56,370 nucleotides of DNA, taken from JAWLEP01 sp964553045 (GTDB lineage Bacteria; Fermentibacterota; Fermentibacteria; Fermentibacterales; JCC-6). Below, one piece after another: positions 50,405 to 56,370 of this stretch (the first letter of the stretch is position 1; each line of letters starts with the position of its first letter). The notes below the pieces were generated by a model, which saw only the letters and a program-made list of their open reading frames with translations, had not been told where the DNA came from and made no database searches. Where the stretch lies: contig CAZKJG010000020.1 in NCBI GenBank assembly GCA_964553045.1, forward strand, positions 1 to 56,370, written 5' to 3'. The position numbers were made by a program, and so were the translations under genes.

Positions 50405-51497
50405 GGGTCTGCAGCTCCTCCGATATCCTCCTGGCCGCCCTGCGGGCGGCACCGGGAGGACCCAGGGCGCTGCGGACCCTGGACAGCCCCGCCATGCACC
50501 TTGCCCGGGCCTCTCCCTCCACGGCCAGCGGTCCCACGGCGCCGGCGATCTCCTTCGGACCGGCGCGTTCCTGCACCAGCTCCTCCACCACCCGCTCCCC
50601 GGCCACCAGGTTCGGCATGCCTATGCAGCTGATGGAGCGCACCAGGGCCCTGGCGATAAGGTAGGTGAGCGCCGATGTGCGGTAGGCGATGACGAAGGGC
50701 ACGCCATGCAGGGCTGTCTCCAGGGTTGCCGTCCCGCTGCAGACCACGGCGGCCGAGGCGCCGCTCAGCGCCTTCCCCACGGAATCGCAGGCGGTGACGC
50801 CGGGAGCGGTCGCAAGCCCGCCGTAGGCCCCCTCCGGCACGTGAGAAGACACCGCCACGCTGGCCCGGGTGACCCTGCCCTCCGCGGCCAGGCGCCTGTA
50901 AGCCTCGAGCATTGGTCCGGCCAGGCGTGAGACCTCCTGGCTGCGGCTGCCCGGAAGGAGGGCCAGGGCCCCTCCCGGAACCGAGCCCGCGTCCGGCGAG
51001 GGGATCCGATCCACCAGGGGATGTCCGGCCCAGCAGGCCTCGACTCCGTTCTCACGGTAGAACTCCGCCTCGAACTCGAACAGCGTTATCATCAGGTCGA
51101 CGTTCCGCCGGACCTTTCTCACCCGGCCACGGCCCCAGGCCCAGAGCTGGGGGGAAACGTAGTAGATCACCCGAATGCCCCGCGAGGAGGCCCACCGGGC
51201 GAATCGCATGTTCAGGCCAGGGTAGTCGACGAGCACAACGGCGTGGGGGCGACGGCGTACGGCCTCCCTGCGCAGCGACCTCTCCAGACCGAGTATGCGG
51301 GGAAGGGCGCGCACGACCTCGGCGAAGCCCATGACGGAGTATTCGGACAGGTGGTGCAGAACGTCGAATCCCACGGCCGCCATGCGGTCTCCGCCCAGGC
51401 CGAAGGCTTCCACCGGCCCGAACTCGGCCAGAGCCTCCAGCAGATCCGCCGCCCGCCGGTCGCCGGAGGGCTCACCCGCCAGCATCATCAGCCTCAT
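50394..51497 (-). CDS. lpxB: Lipid-A-disaccharide synthase
   Basis: About 367 aa from ATG 51497 (GGAG 8 nt upstream). Joins UDP-2,3-diacyl-GlcN and lipid X. Hallmarks: LMMLAGEPSGDRRAADLLEAL, YSVMGFAEVVRALPRIL, VLVDYPGLNMRFARWASSRGIRVIYYVSPQLWAWGRGRVRKVRR, CWAGHPLVDRIP, ALLPGSRSQEV, VCSGTATLETALHGVPFVIAYR. Its 3' end overlaps the DUF374-WaaA gene by 11 bp. Confidence 0.96.
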   Translation of the reverse strand: MRLMMLAGEPSGDRRAADLLEALAEFGPVEAFGLGGDRMAAVGFDVLHHLSEYSVMGFAEVVRALPRILGLERSLRREAVRRRPHAVVLVDYPGLNMRFARWASSRGIRVIYYVSPQLWAWGRGRVRKVRRNVDLMITLFEFEAEFYRENGVEACWAGHPLVDRIPSPDAGSVPGGALALLPGSRSQEVSRLAGPMLEAYRRLAAEGRVTRASVAVSSHVPEGAYGGLATAPGVTACDSVGKALSGASAAVVCSGTATLETALHGVPFVIAYRTSALTYLIARALVRSISCIGMPNLVAGERVVEELVQERAGPKEIAGAVGPLAVEGEARARCMAGLSRVRSALGPPGAARRAARRISEELQTHGC

Positions 51498-51531
51498 GAA
51501 CCGCGCTCCGCTTCGCTGGGGAAGTGAATTG

Positions 51532-52455
51532 TCAGTCTCCGCCCTCGACCATTCGCTGGCCCTGCCGGACTGCCTCCACCACCCTGTCCGCAACCTCGAG
51601 GGCCCGCAGTCCCTCCTCCCCCGGCACCGCCGGCCTCCCTCCGTCGCAGGCGGCCAGAAAGTCCGAGAGCTCCGCGGTTAGCGCGTCGCGCTCCTGCACG
51701 CCGACCGGCACCGGCACGATCGCCCCGTTACTGAGACGAAGGGCCTCTACGGAGCGGTCGGCGAAGTCTATGGAGACGTAGCTGTCGGGCTGAAAGAAGC
51801 GCAGCTTGCGCATAGGCTCACGCGATATGCGGCTGGCCGTGAGGTTTACGACGGCACCGGTCTCCAGAAGCAGCCGGGCGTTGGCTATGTCCACCCTGTC
51901 GCTGAGCACGGAGACCCCGGAGGCGTGCACCTCCCTCACGTCCGCCCGGGCGAAGCTGAGCACCAGGTCCAGGTCGTGTATCATCAGGTCCATGACCACC
52001 GACACGTCGGTTCCCCTGGGGCCGAAGGGCGCCAGCCGGTGAGCCTCCACGAACAGCGGGTCCGCGATGAGCGGCTCGGCGGCCACCACCGCCGGGTTGA
52101 ACCGCTCCACGTGCCCCACGGCCAGCGTCAGTCCCCGCCCGCGGGCGGCCTCGACCATCTCCCTGGCCTCCTCCACCCCCGCGGCTATGGGTTTCTCCAC
52201 CAGCACATGCCGGCCGGCCTCCAGGGCCCTCATCACTACTTCGTGGTGGGCGGACGTGGTGCAGGCGACCACCAGGACGTCCACCCGCTGCAGGAGCTCG
52301 TCCAGTCCGGAAACCGCCTTCACTCCCAGGTCCTTCGACACATCGGCCATCCTGTCGGCGTCCGTGTCGTATACGAGTACGCTGTCCGCCAGGTCCCGAA
52401 GGATCCTGGCATGGTGGAATCCCAGATGTCCCGTACCGACAACTCCTGCCCTCAT
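51532..52455 (-). CDS. Gfo/Idh/MocA dehydrogenase, GnnA-like (UDP-GlcNAc 3-dehydrogenase candidate)
   Basis: 307 aa. Rossmann motif GVVGTGHLGFHHARIL, EKPIAAGVEEAREMV (catalytic EKP Lys), AVGHVERFNPAVVA and YDLVLS-like DLMIHDLDLVLSFA (His active-site area). Its position directly upstream of lpxB matches GnnA, which oxidises the 3-OH of UDP-GlcNAc for GlcN3N-containing lipid A. The companion aminotransferase GnnB was not found; the adjacent PLP gene is threonine aldolase-like. GnnA assignment is from position and family only. Confidence 0.75.
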   Translation of the reverse strand: MRAGVVGTGHLGFHHARILRDLADSVLVYDTDADRMADVSKDLGVKAVSGLDELLQRVDVLVVACTTSAHHEVVMRALEAGRHVLVEKPIAAGVEEAREMVEAARGRGLTLAVGHVERFNPAVVAAEPLIADPLFVEAHRLAPFGPRGTDVSVVMDLMIHDLDLVLSFARADVREVHASGVSVLSDRVDIANARLLLETGAVVNLTASRISREPMRKLRFFQPDSYVSIDFADRSVEALRLSNGAIVPVPVGVQERDALTAELSDFLAACDGGRPAVPGEEGLRALEVADRVVEAVRQGQRMVEGGD

Positions 52456-52459
52456 AGTC

Positions 52460-53497
52460 TCAACCCCCGAATACAGCCAGCGTGTCCGCCGCGTACGTCA
52501 CGTCCTTCTCCCTCAGCGAGAGATGGGTGACCAGTCTTATACGCTCCTGTCCCACCGGAAGGCATCCGATCCCCATCTCGCCCAGGGCTTCGGTTACGGA
52601 GTGAGCCTTCCTACCCGGCGTGTCCACCATGACGATGTTCGTATCCACCGATTCCGCGTCCACCGACAGTATGGGCGAGTCCGCCGCCGCCCCCGCCAGC
52701 CTGGCCGCGTACCGGTGGGTCCTCTCTAGCTCTGGCAGGCAGTGGTCCAGAGCGTATATACAGGCCGCCGCCAGTACCCCCGCCTGCCTCATGCCCCCTC
52801 CCTGCATCTTCCGCAGCCACCTGGCCCTGTCTATGAGCTCCTCCGGACCCGCCAGCACCGACCCCACGGGACAGCCCATGCCCTTGGAAAAGCAGACGCT
52901 CACCAGATCGTAGCCCGATGCCAGGTCCTCAAGCGGCCTGCCATCGAACACATGCGCGTGCCACAGCCGCGCGCCGTCCAGGAAGGCCCCCGCGCCGGCC
53001 GACCTGGCCGCCCGCAGCAGAGCGTCCTCACGGTTCGGAGGAAGCACCTTGCCTCCCAGCACGTTGTGCGTATTCTCCAGGGCCAGCACGCTGCGGTGGG
53101 AGTGATGGATGTCCCTGCCCGGCGAGAACGCCTCCCGGACCGATTCGAGAGGGGGAGCGCCCCAATCCATCTCGTCCAGTCGGTGCAGCCTTAGCCCGCC
53201 GTGCATGGCTGCCGCTCCCCCCTCGTAGCGGTATACGTGGCTGGAGCCGCCGCAGACCACCGTCTCCCCCGGAGCGGCCAGGCAGCGCAGGGCCACCCCG
53301 TTGGACATGGTGCCGGAGGGCATGAACAGGGAGCCCTCCATTCCCAGAAGAGACGCAACCCGCTCCTGGAGGACGTTCACCGTAGGATCCTCCCCGAACA
53401 CGTCGTCCCCCAGCTCGGCCGACGCCATAGCCTGCCGCATGGCGGGCTCGGGCAGGCTGAAGGTATCGCTGCGCAGCTCCACGCGGTAACCGCTCAT
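52460..53497 (-). CDS. Threonine aldolase (low-specificity, PLP-dependent)
   Basis: 345 aa, ATG 53497 overlapping the ddl stop (ATGA). Splits threonine to glycine and acetaldehyde. Motifs: ELRSDTFSLPEPAMRQAM, GDDVFGEDPTVNVLQE, PSGTMSNGVALRC, HHSHRSVLALENTHNVLGGKVLP, LDGARLWHAHV and CFSKGMGCPVGSVL (PLP-binding Lys). Very close to the GlyA/LtaE-type fold I aldolase layout. Its place in an envelope operon between ddl and the GnnA-like gene is unusual. Confidence 0.93.
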   Translation of the reverse strand: MSGYRVELRSDTFSLPEPAMRQAMASAELGDDVFGEDPTVNVLQERVASLLGMEGSLFMPSGTMSNGVALRCLAAPGETVVCGGSSHVYRYEGGAAAMHGGLRLHRLDEMDWGAPPLESVREAFSPGRDIHHSHRSVLALENTHNVLGGKVLPPNREDALLRAARSAGAGAFLDGARLWHAHVFDGRPLEDLASGYDLVSVCFSKGMGCPVGSVLAGPEELIDRARWLRKMQGGGMRQAGVLAAACIYALDHCLPELERTHRYAARLAGAAADSPILSVDAESVDTNIVMVDTPGRKAHSVTEALGEMGIGCLPVGQERIRLVTHLSLREKDVTYAADTLAVFGG

Positions 53498-54501
53498 CGC
53501 GAGCCCTCGGGCAGGCCGACCTCGGGCCGCACCATGCCGGCCCGCAGGATCCTGTCCATCAGCTCGCCCACCGGAACCCCCGCGGCCTCCCACAGGCGAT
53601 GGAACATGCTTATGGAGGTAAAGCCCGGAATCGTGTTGATCTCGTTGACGTAGATGCCGCCGTCCCCGGAAAGCAGAAAATCAACCCGGGCGAATCCGAT
53701 TCCGTCGACCGCGGCGAAGGCGAGCTCCGCCAGGCGCCGCAAAGCCCGAGCCGTATCCTTCGAAAGCTCCGCCGGTATCACCAGCCGCGACTCCGGACAG
53801 TCGTACTTGGCCTTGTAATCGTACCACTCCCTGCCGGGCAGTATCTCTCCGGGCACCGCGGCGGAGATGCCCGACTCCTCGCCCAGTACGCTGACCTCTA
53901 TCTCCCGGGCTCCCTCCACCGCCTTCTCCACCAGCACCTTTGGGTCGAACGAGGCTGCCCTCTCCAGCGCAGGCATGAAGGCGTCCCCCTGGTCCACCCT
54001 GGTTATTCCCACGCTGGAACCCAGCCTTGCCGGCTTCACGAAGGCCGGAAGCCGCCGCGACCACTCCTCTACGGCCCTGGCCAGATCGCCCCTCTGGTAG
54101 GGGGCCCACTCGACCATGGGCAGGTCGTAGGACTCCATTATCCGCCTGAACAGAACCTTGTCCATGCAGACCGAGGATGTGGCGACGCCCGCTCCGGCGT
54201 ACGGCCACCTGGCCGTCTCGCACAGACCCTGCACGGTACCGTCCTCGCCGAAGGGGCCGTGCAGCACCGGAAAGACGATGTCGAAATCCAGGCTTCGCTC
54301 CTCCAGCAGCAGTTCCCATCCTTTCGGGGCGGGCCGGATGAAGAGCCGGTGCCCCTCCATGCTCCACCCGCCCTGAGGGCCTATCGACGCCTCCAGAACC
54401 TCGTGACCAGCCTCCCTCAGTGACTTCCCTACAAAGGCCGCGGAAAGCTCCGATATCTCCCGTTCGGCGGATCTGCCGCCGTACAGCATGACTACCCTCA
54501 T
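53494..54501 (-). CDS. ddl: D-alanine--D-alanine ligase
   Basis: About 335 aa from ATG 54501, with GGAGG 7 nt upstream. ATP-grasp enzyme: VVMLYGGRSAEREISE, VFPVLHGPFGEDGTVQG (HGxxGEDG, start of the substrate site), YAGAGVATSSVCMDKVLFR, AFVKPARLGSSVGITRV, and FARVDFLLSGDGGIYVNEINTIPGFTSISMF (metal-binding Asp, Glu, Asn). First gene of the - strand envelope operon. The terminal EINTIPGF is the strict Ddl signature. Confidence 0.96.
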   Translation of the reverse strand: MRVVMLYGGRSAEREISELSAAFVGKSLREAGHEVLEASIGPQGGWSMEGHRLFIRPAPKGWELLLEERSLDFDIVFPVLHGPFGEDGTVQGLCETARWPYAGAGVATSSVCMDKVLFRRIMESYDLPMVEWAPYQRGDLARAVEEWSRRLPAFVKPARLGSSVGITRVDQGDAFMPALERAASFDPKVLVEKAVEGAREIEVSVLGEESGISAAVPGEILPGREWYDYKAKYDCPESRLVIPAELSKDTARALRRLAELAFAAVDGIGFARVDFLLSGDGGIYVNEINTIPGFTSISMFHRLWEAAGVPVGELMDRILRAGMVRPEVGLPEGSR

Positions 54502-54585
54502 GGATACACCTCCACGGCCCAAAGATGGCACCTGTGCACCGACGATGTCCACATGCGCCGCGCCCCGTGACCGGGCATGCGAAAA

Positions 54586-54615
54586 GGGCCCCCCGGAATG
54601 CGCTCCGGGGGGCCC
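54586..54615 (-). terminator. Rho-independent terminator of the beta-helix gene
   Basis: 12-bp perfect stem (GGGCCCCCCGGA / TCCGGGGGGCCC) with a 6-nt loop, about 100 bp after the stop of the - strand gene at 54714, followed on that strand by TTTT. This is the only hairpin in the window with a clear T-tract. It separates that gene from ddl; the rest of 54502-54713 shows no gene. Confidence 0.7.
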
Positions 54616-54713
54616 GGAAGGTACCCTGTCGGTTACGCCCGGCTAGCGCTGCAGGCCATCGGCCGGGGGCGAGCGCAGATCGGCCGGCCGTACGAGTGAC
54701 GGGAAACCCTCTC

Positions 54714-56036
54714 TCACGGCGCCCGCACGGCCTTGCAGGAAGCCCGATGGTCTCCGCACTCCAGAACCAGGAGGTATATCCCCGGCGGTAGATCTTCGGT
54801 GCAGAGCACTCCGGTATGCCCGCCGGCGCTCTTGAGGCCCTGAGAAGCCGTCAATACCCGCCTTCCGGAGACATCGTAGAGGGACAGGGCTGCCTCTCCC
54901 TCCCCGGGCAGCATGAAGCTGACCTGGGCCGTGGCACCCATGGGATTTGGCTCAACGCTGATGGACGCATCTGAGACCGGAGGGGCTGGGCCCTCCAGCA
55001 CGCCAACCCAGTACCCGGCGCCCTGCCCGCCGTAGGCACCCATGTCGTTGCCAAGCAGCCCCAGGGCGGGCCAGAGCGCGTAGCCGGGATTCAACGGGTC
55101 CTCGGGGTCGTAGAACTCCGGCGAGGGATTCCCGGCATCCACGCACGGCGACATATCCGTATCCAGATGGAAGTCGCTCAGCGGCCCCTTGTAGAACAGG
55201 GGATCCTCGTCGATCATGCCCTCTCCCCATACCAGCTCCCCGTAGGTCACTTCGATCGCCTCCTGTCCTCCGCATATGTCGGACCAGGCGATATCGAGCG
55301 TGCCGGCCTCCACCGCACACTCCTGGTACCCGTTTCCCCATATGATGCAGTTGCGGACGCTGACGTAGGATCCGGAATACCCGTAGCTGAGGAGGTCAAT
55401 GCCTCCCCCGCCTATACCGGCGTAGTTATCTGCTATCACATTGTTTACGAGCGAAACGCTGCACGCCGAGCAGGCTATTCCGCCACCGGTGAACGAGATG
55501 TTGTGCGCTATCACGTTGTTGCGTATCTCGGCGTTTCCGTCAAAGCAGAGGATTCCGCCGCCATAGGCCGAGTATGAGCCGCCTCTGGCGTCGTTGCCCA
55601 TGATAATGTTGTTCTCGATCAGGGGAGACGGGCCTGCGGTACAAATGCCGGCCCCCCACGCTCCACTGTTGCCCACTATGACATTGCCCCGGACCTGAGG
55701 AGACGCTTCCGAGCCGATGTAAACGCCCCTTGGGCCATCTGCGATCCTGAATCCCTCCAGGATCGTTTCCTGGGGCTCGGCGCCGTAGAAGGTCACATTG
55801 CCATAGTAATAGCCTTCGGGCCCTATCTCAGTGCAGCCCGGGCCCTGCTCGCTGATCACCACTATTGCCTTGCCCAGGAAGTCGATCGAGGAGTAGCTGC
55901 CGGGACCCACCAGTACGGTGTCTCCGTCGACGGCGGCATCGATGGCGTCCTGTATCTCCGGGTAGTCCTCGGGCACGTACAGGACTCCGGAGATCATGGC
56001 CATTACGGAAAGTGCGCAGGCCACGGAGGTCAGCAT
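54714..56036 (-). CDS. Secreted right-handed beta-helix protein with C-terminal Por/FlgD-like sorting domain
   Basis: 440 aa. ATG 56036 has GGAAGGG 5 nt upstream; signal peptide MLTSVACALSVMAMISGV. Opening LYVPEDYPEIQDAIDAAVDGDTVLVGPGSY is the typical start of NosD/pectate-lyase-like parallel beta-helix proteins. Residues about 95-235 carry repeated rungs such as NNVIADNYAGIGGGGI and RNNVIAHNISFTGGGIAC. Residues about 355-440 form the FlgD/Por sorting domain: ISVEPNPMGATAQVSFMLPGEGEAALSLYDVSGRRV, and LPPGIYLLVLECGDHRASCKAVR. Suggests export by a type IX-like system. Cell-surface carbohydrate or adhesin role is possible. Confidence 0.85.
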   Translation of the reverse strand: MLTSVACALSVMAMISGVLYVPEDYPEIQDAIDAAVDGDTVLVGPGSYSSIDFLGKAIVVISEQGPGCTEIGPEGYYYGNVTFYGAEPQETILEGFRIADGPRGVYIGSEASPQVRGNVIVGNSGAWGAGICTAGPSPLIENNIIMGNDARGGSYSAYGGGILCFDGNAEIRNNVIAHNISFTGGGIACSACSVSLVNNVIADNYAGIGGGGIDLLSYGYSGSYVSVRNCIIWGNGYQECAVEAGTLDIAWSDICGGQEAIEVTYGELVWGEGMIDEDPLFYKGPLSDFHLDTDMSPCVDAGNPSPEFYDPEDPLNPGYALWPALGLLGNDMGAYGGQGAGYWVGVLEGPAPPVSDASISVEPNPMGATAQVSFMLPGEGEAALSLYDVSGRRVLTASQGLKSAGGHTGVLCTEDLPPGIYLLVLECGDHRASCKAVRAP

Positions 56037-56074
56037 GGCAGCCCTTCCAGCCCGAGAAGACTTACTTACATATA

Positions 56075-56103
56075 GTTATGTGCCCGATTGGAATGCGAGT
56101 CAA
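56075..56103 (-). promoter_or_regulatory. Candidate promoter of the beta-helix gene
   Basis: On the - strand TTGACT (56103-56098), a 17-bp spacer and CATAAC (56080-56075) lie about 38 bp before the ATG at 56036; -35 matches five of six bases, -10 four of six. Predicted leader is about 32 nt, carrying GGAAGGG. Confidence 0.5.
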
Positions 56104-56256
56104 TGTGGCACGAGCCAGCTACACCCTCCCGGTCACCTCAGCATCATCAACCTGCCGTGGTCAACCGTTCCCGCCGTCTCCAGCCACAGCAGGTACGCCA
56201 AGCGACTATCCCAGCAAAAGGCACGCCCTTGTGTTATATGCATTACTGCAAGCATA

Positions 56257-56370
56257 ATGCACTCTAAGTCCATCCAGCCTCTTAAGAAATACCGCAATCC
56301 TGTCATCTACGCTCGTGAAATCAGGGACGAGATGAGTCGTCTTGGACTTAGCCGCAGAGAGGTGGGCAAA
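56257..56370 (+). CDS. N-terminus of an HTH DNA-binding protein (truncated by window end)
   Basis: 38 codons are visible from ATG 56257, without a clear SD. The translation includes NPVIYAREIRDEMSRLGLSRREVGK. This resembles the HTH start of plasmid/transposon-associated proteins (ArELxxLLxxGxxxRAELAxxLGvSRARVTQ), a ParB/KorB-like helix-turn-helix. Base composition is much lower in GC than the rest of the window and codon use differs (AAG AAA TAC, CTT, TCT), suggesting recent transfer. The 3' part lies outside the window; the call rests on 38 residues. Confidence 0.5.
   Translation, partial: MHSKSIQPLKKYRNPVIYAREIRDEMSRLGLSRREVGK

Noticed and set aside
52460..53497. GnnB aminotransferase for lipid A (partner of the GnnA-like gene)
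   Set aside because: The motifs match threonine aldolase (DVFGEDPTVN, SKGMGCPVGS), not DegT-type sugar aminotransferases.

Overview
The window is GC-rich, roughly two thirds G+C by eye, and densely coding. It comes from a Gram-negative-type bacterium: it carries lipid A/Kdo genes (lpxB, lpxK, and waaA inside a fusion), FadL-like and PorV-like outer-membrane proteins, many lipobox lipoproteins, and proteins ending in a Por/FlgD-like C-terminal sorting domain. This mix, with PorV and sorting-domain proteins alongside FG-GAP, PQQ and YVTN propellers, points to the FCB side of the tree (Fermentibacteria-, Eisenbacteria- or Latescibacteria-like lineages). That placement is an inference from gene content only.

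Layout. 1-1.5 kb (+): the tail of a sorting-domain protein and a propeller lipoprotein. 1.4-11.6 kb (-): one tightly packed gene string reading efflux-adaptor-like lipoprotein, pgi, outer-membrane barrel candidate, purN, M15 peptidase, L,D-transpeptidase, PQQ propeller, Era-like protein, scpA, scpB, RsuA-type pseudouridine synthase. 11.6-13.3 kb (+): a lipoprotein and a polysaccharide deacetylase. 13.3-19.5 kb (-): mutL, miaA, a ParB-like/TPR fusion, an Ig-like lipoprotein and a ferredoxin-nitroreductase. 19.7-22.3 kb: an unrecognised protein, tRNA-Leu(UAA) and a FadL-type porin. 22.3-39.2 kb (-): a long run PorV, surE, two transglutaminase-like proteins (one with an intact triad, one without), membrane glycosyltransferase/TPR, murJ, uvrC, cupin, ABC-class ATPase, FG-GAP protein, map, FAH-family enzyme, glnS. 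39.3-41.7 kb (+): lipoate/octanoate transferase and lipA, then a zinc-ribbon/DUF5320 pair. 41.8-44.9 kb: a 2H phosphoesterase, a tRNA-dihydrouridine synthase, a TPR lipoprotein and a NYN protein. 45.0-54.5 kb (-): an envelope operon ddl, threonine aldolase, GnnA-like dehydrogenase, lpxB, DUF374-WaaA fusion, lpxK, nadB, NlpC/P60 lipoprotein, DUF202 protein. 54.7-56 kb (-): a beta-helix protein with sorting domain. The right edge enters a lower-GC HTH gene.

Most genes are housekeeping, and many overlap by ATGA or GTGA, so the - strand strings are probably translationally coupled operons. Start codons were re-chosen from Shine-Dalgarno sites, signal peptides and overlaps; several are GTG or TTG.

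The points most worth a second look are: an Era-like protein whose P-loop lysine, DxxG glycine and NKxD motif are all gone; a coupled pair of transglutaminase-fold proteins, one with Cys-His-Asp and one with Pro and Arg in place of Cys and His; a ParB-domain/HTH/TPR fusion in the mutL-miaA operon; a lysophospholipid-acyltransferase-like (DUF374)/Kdo-transferase fusion; and a divergent promoter region with overlapping -35 boxes inside a palindrome. I saw no CRISPR array, insertion sequence, prophage or recognisable defence system.
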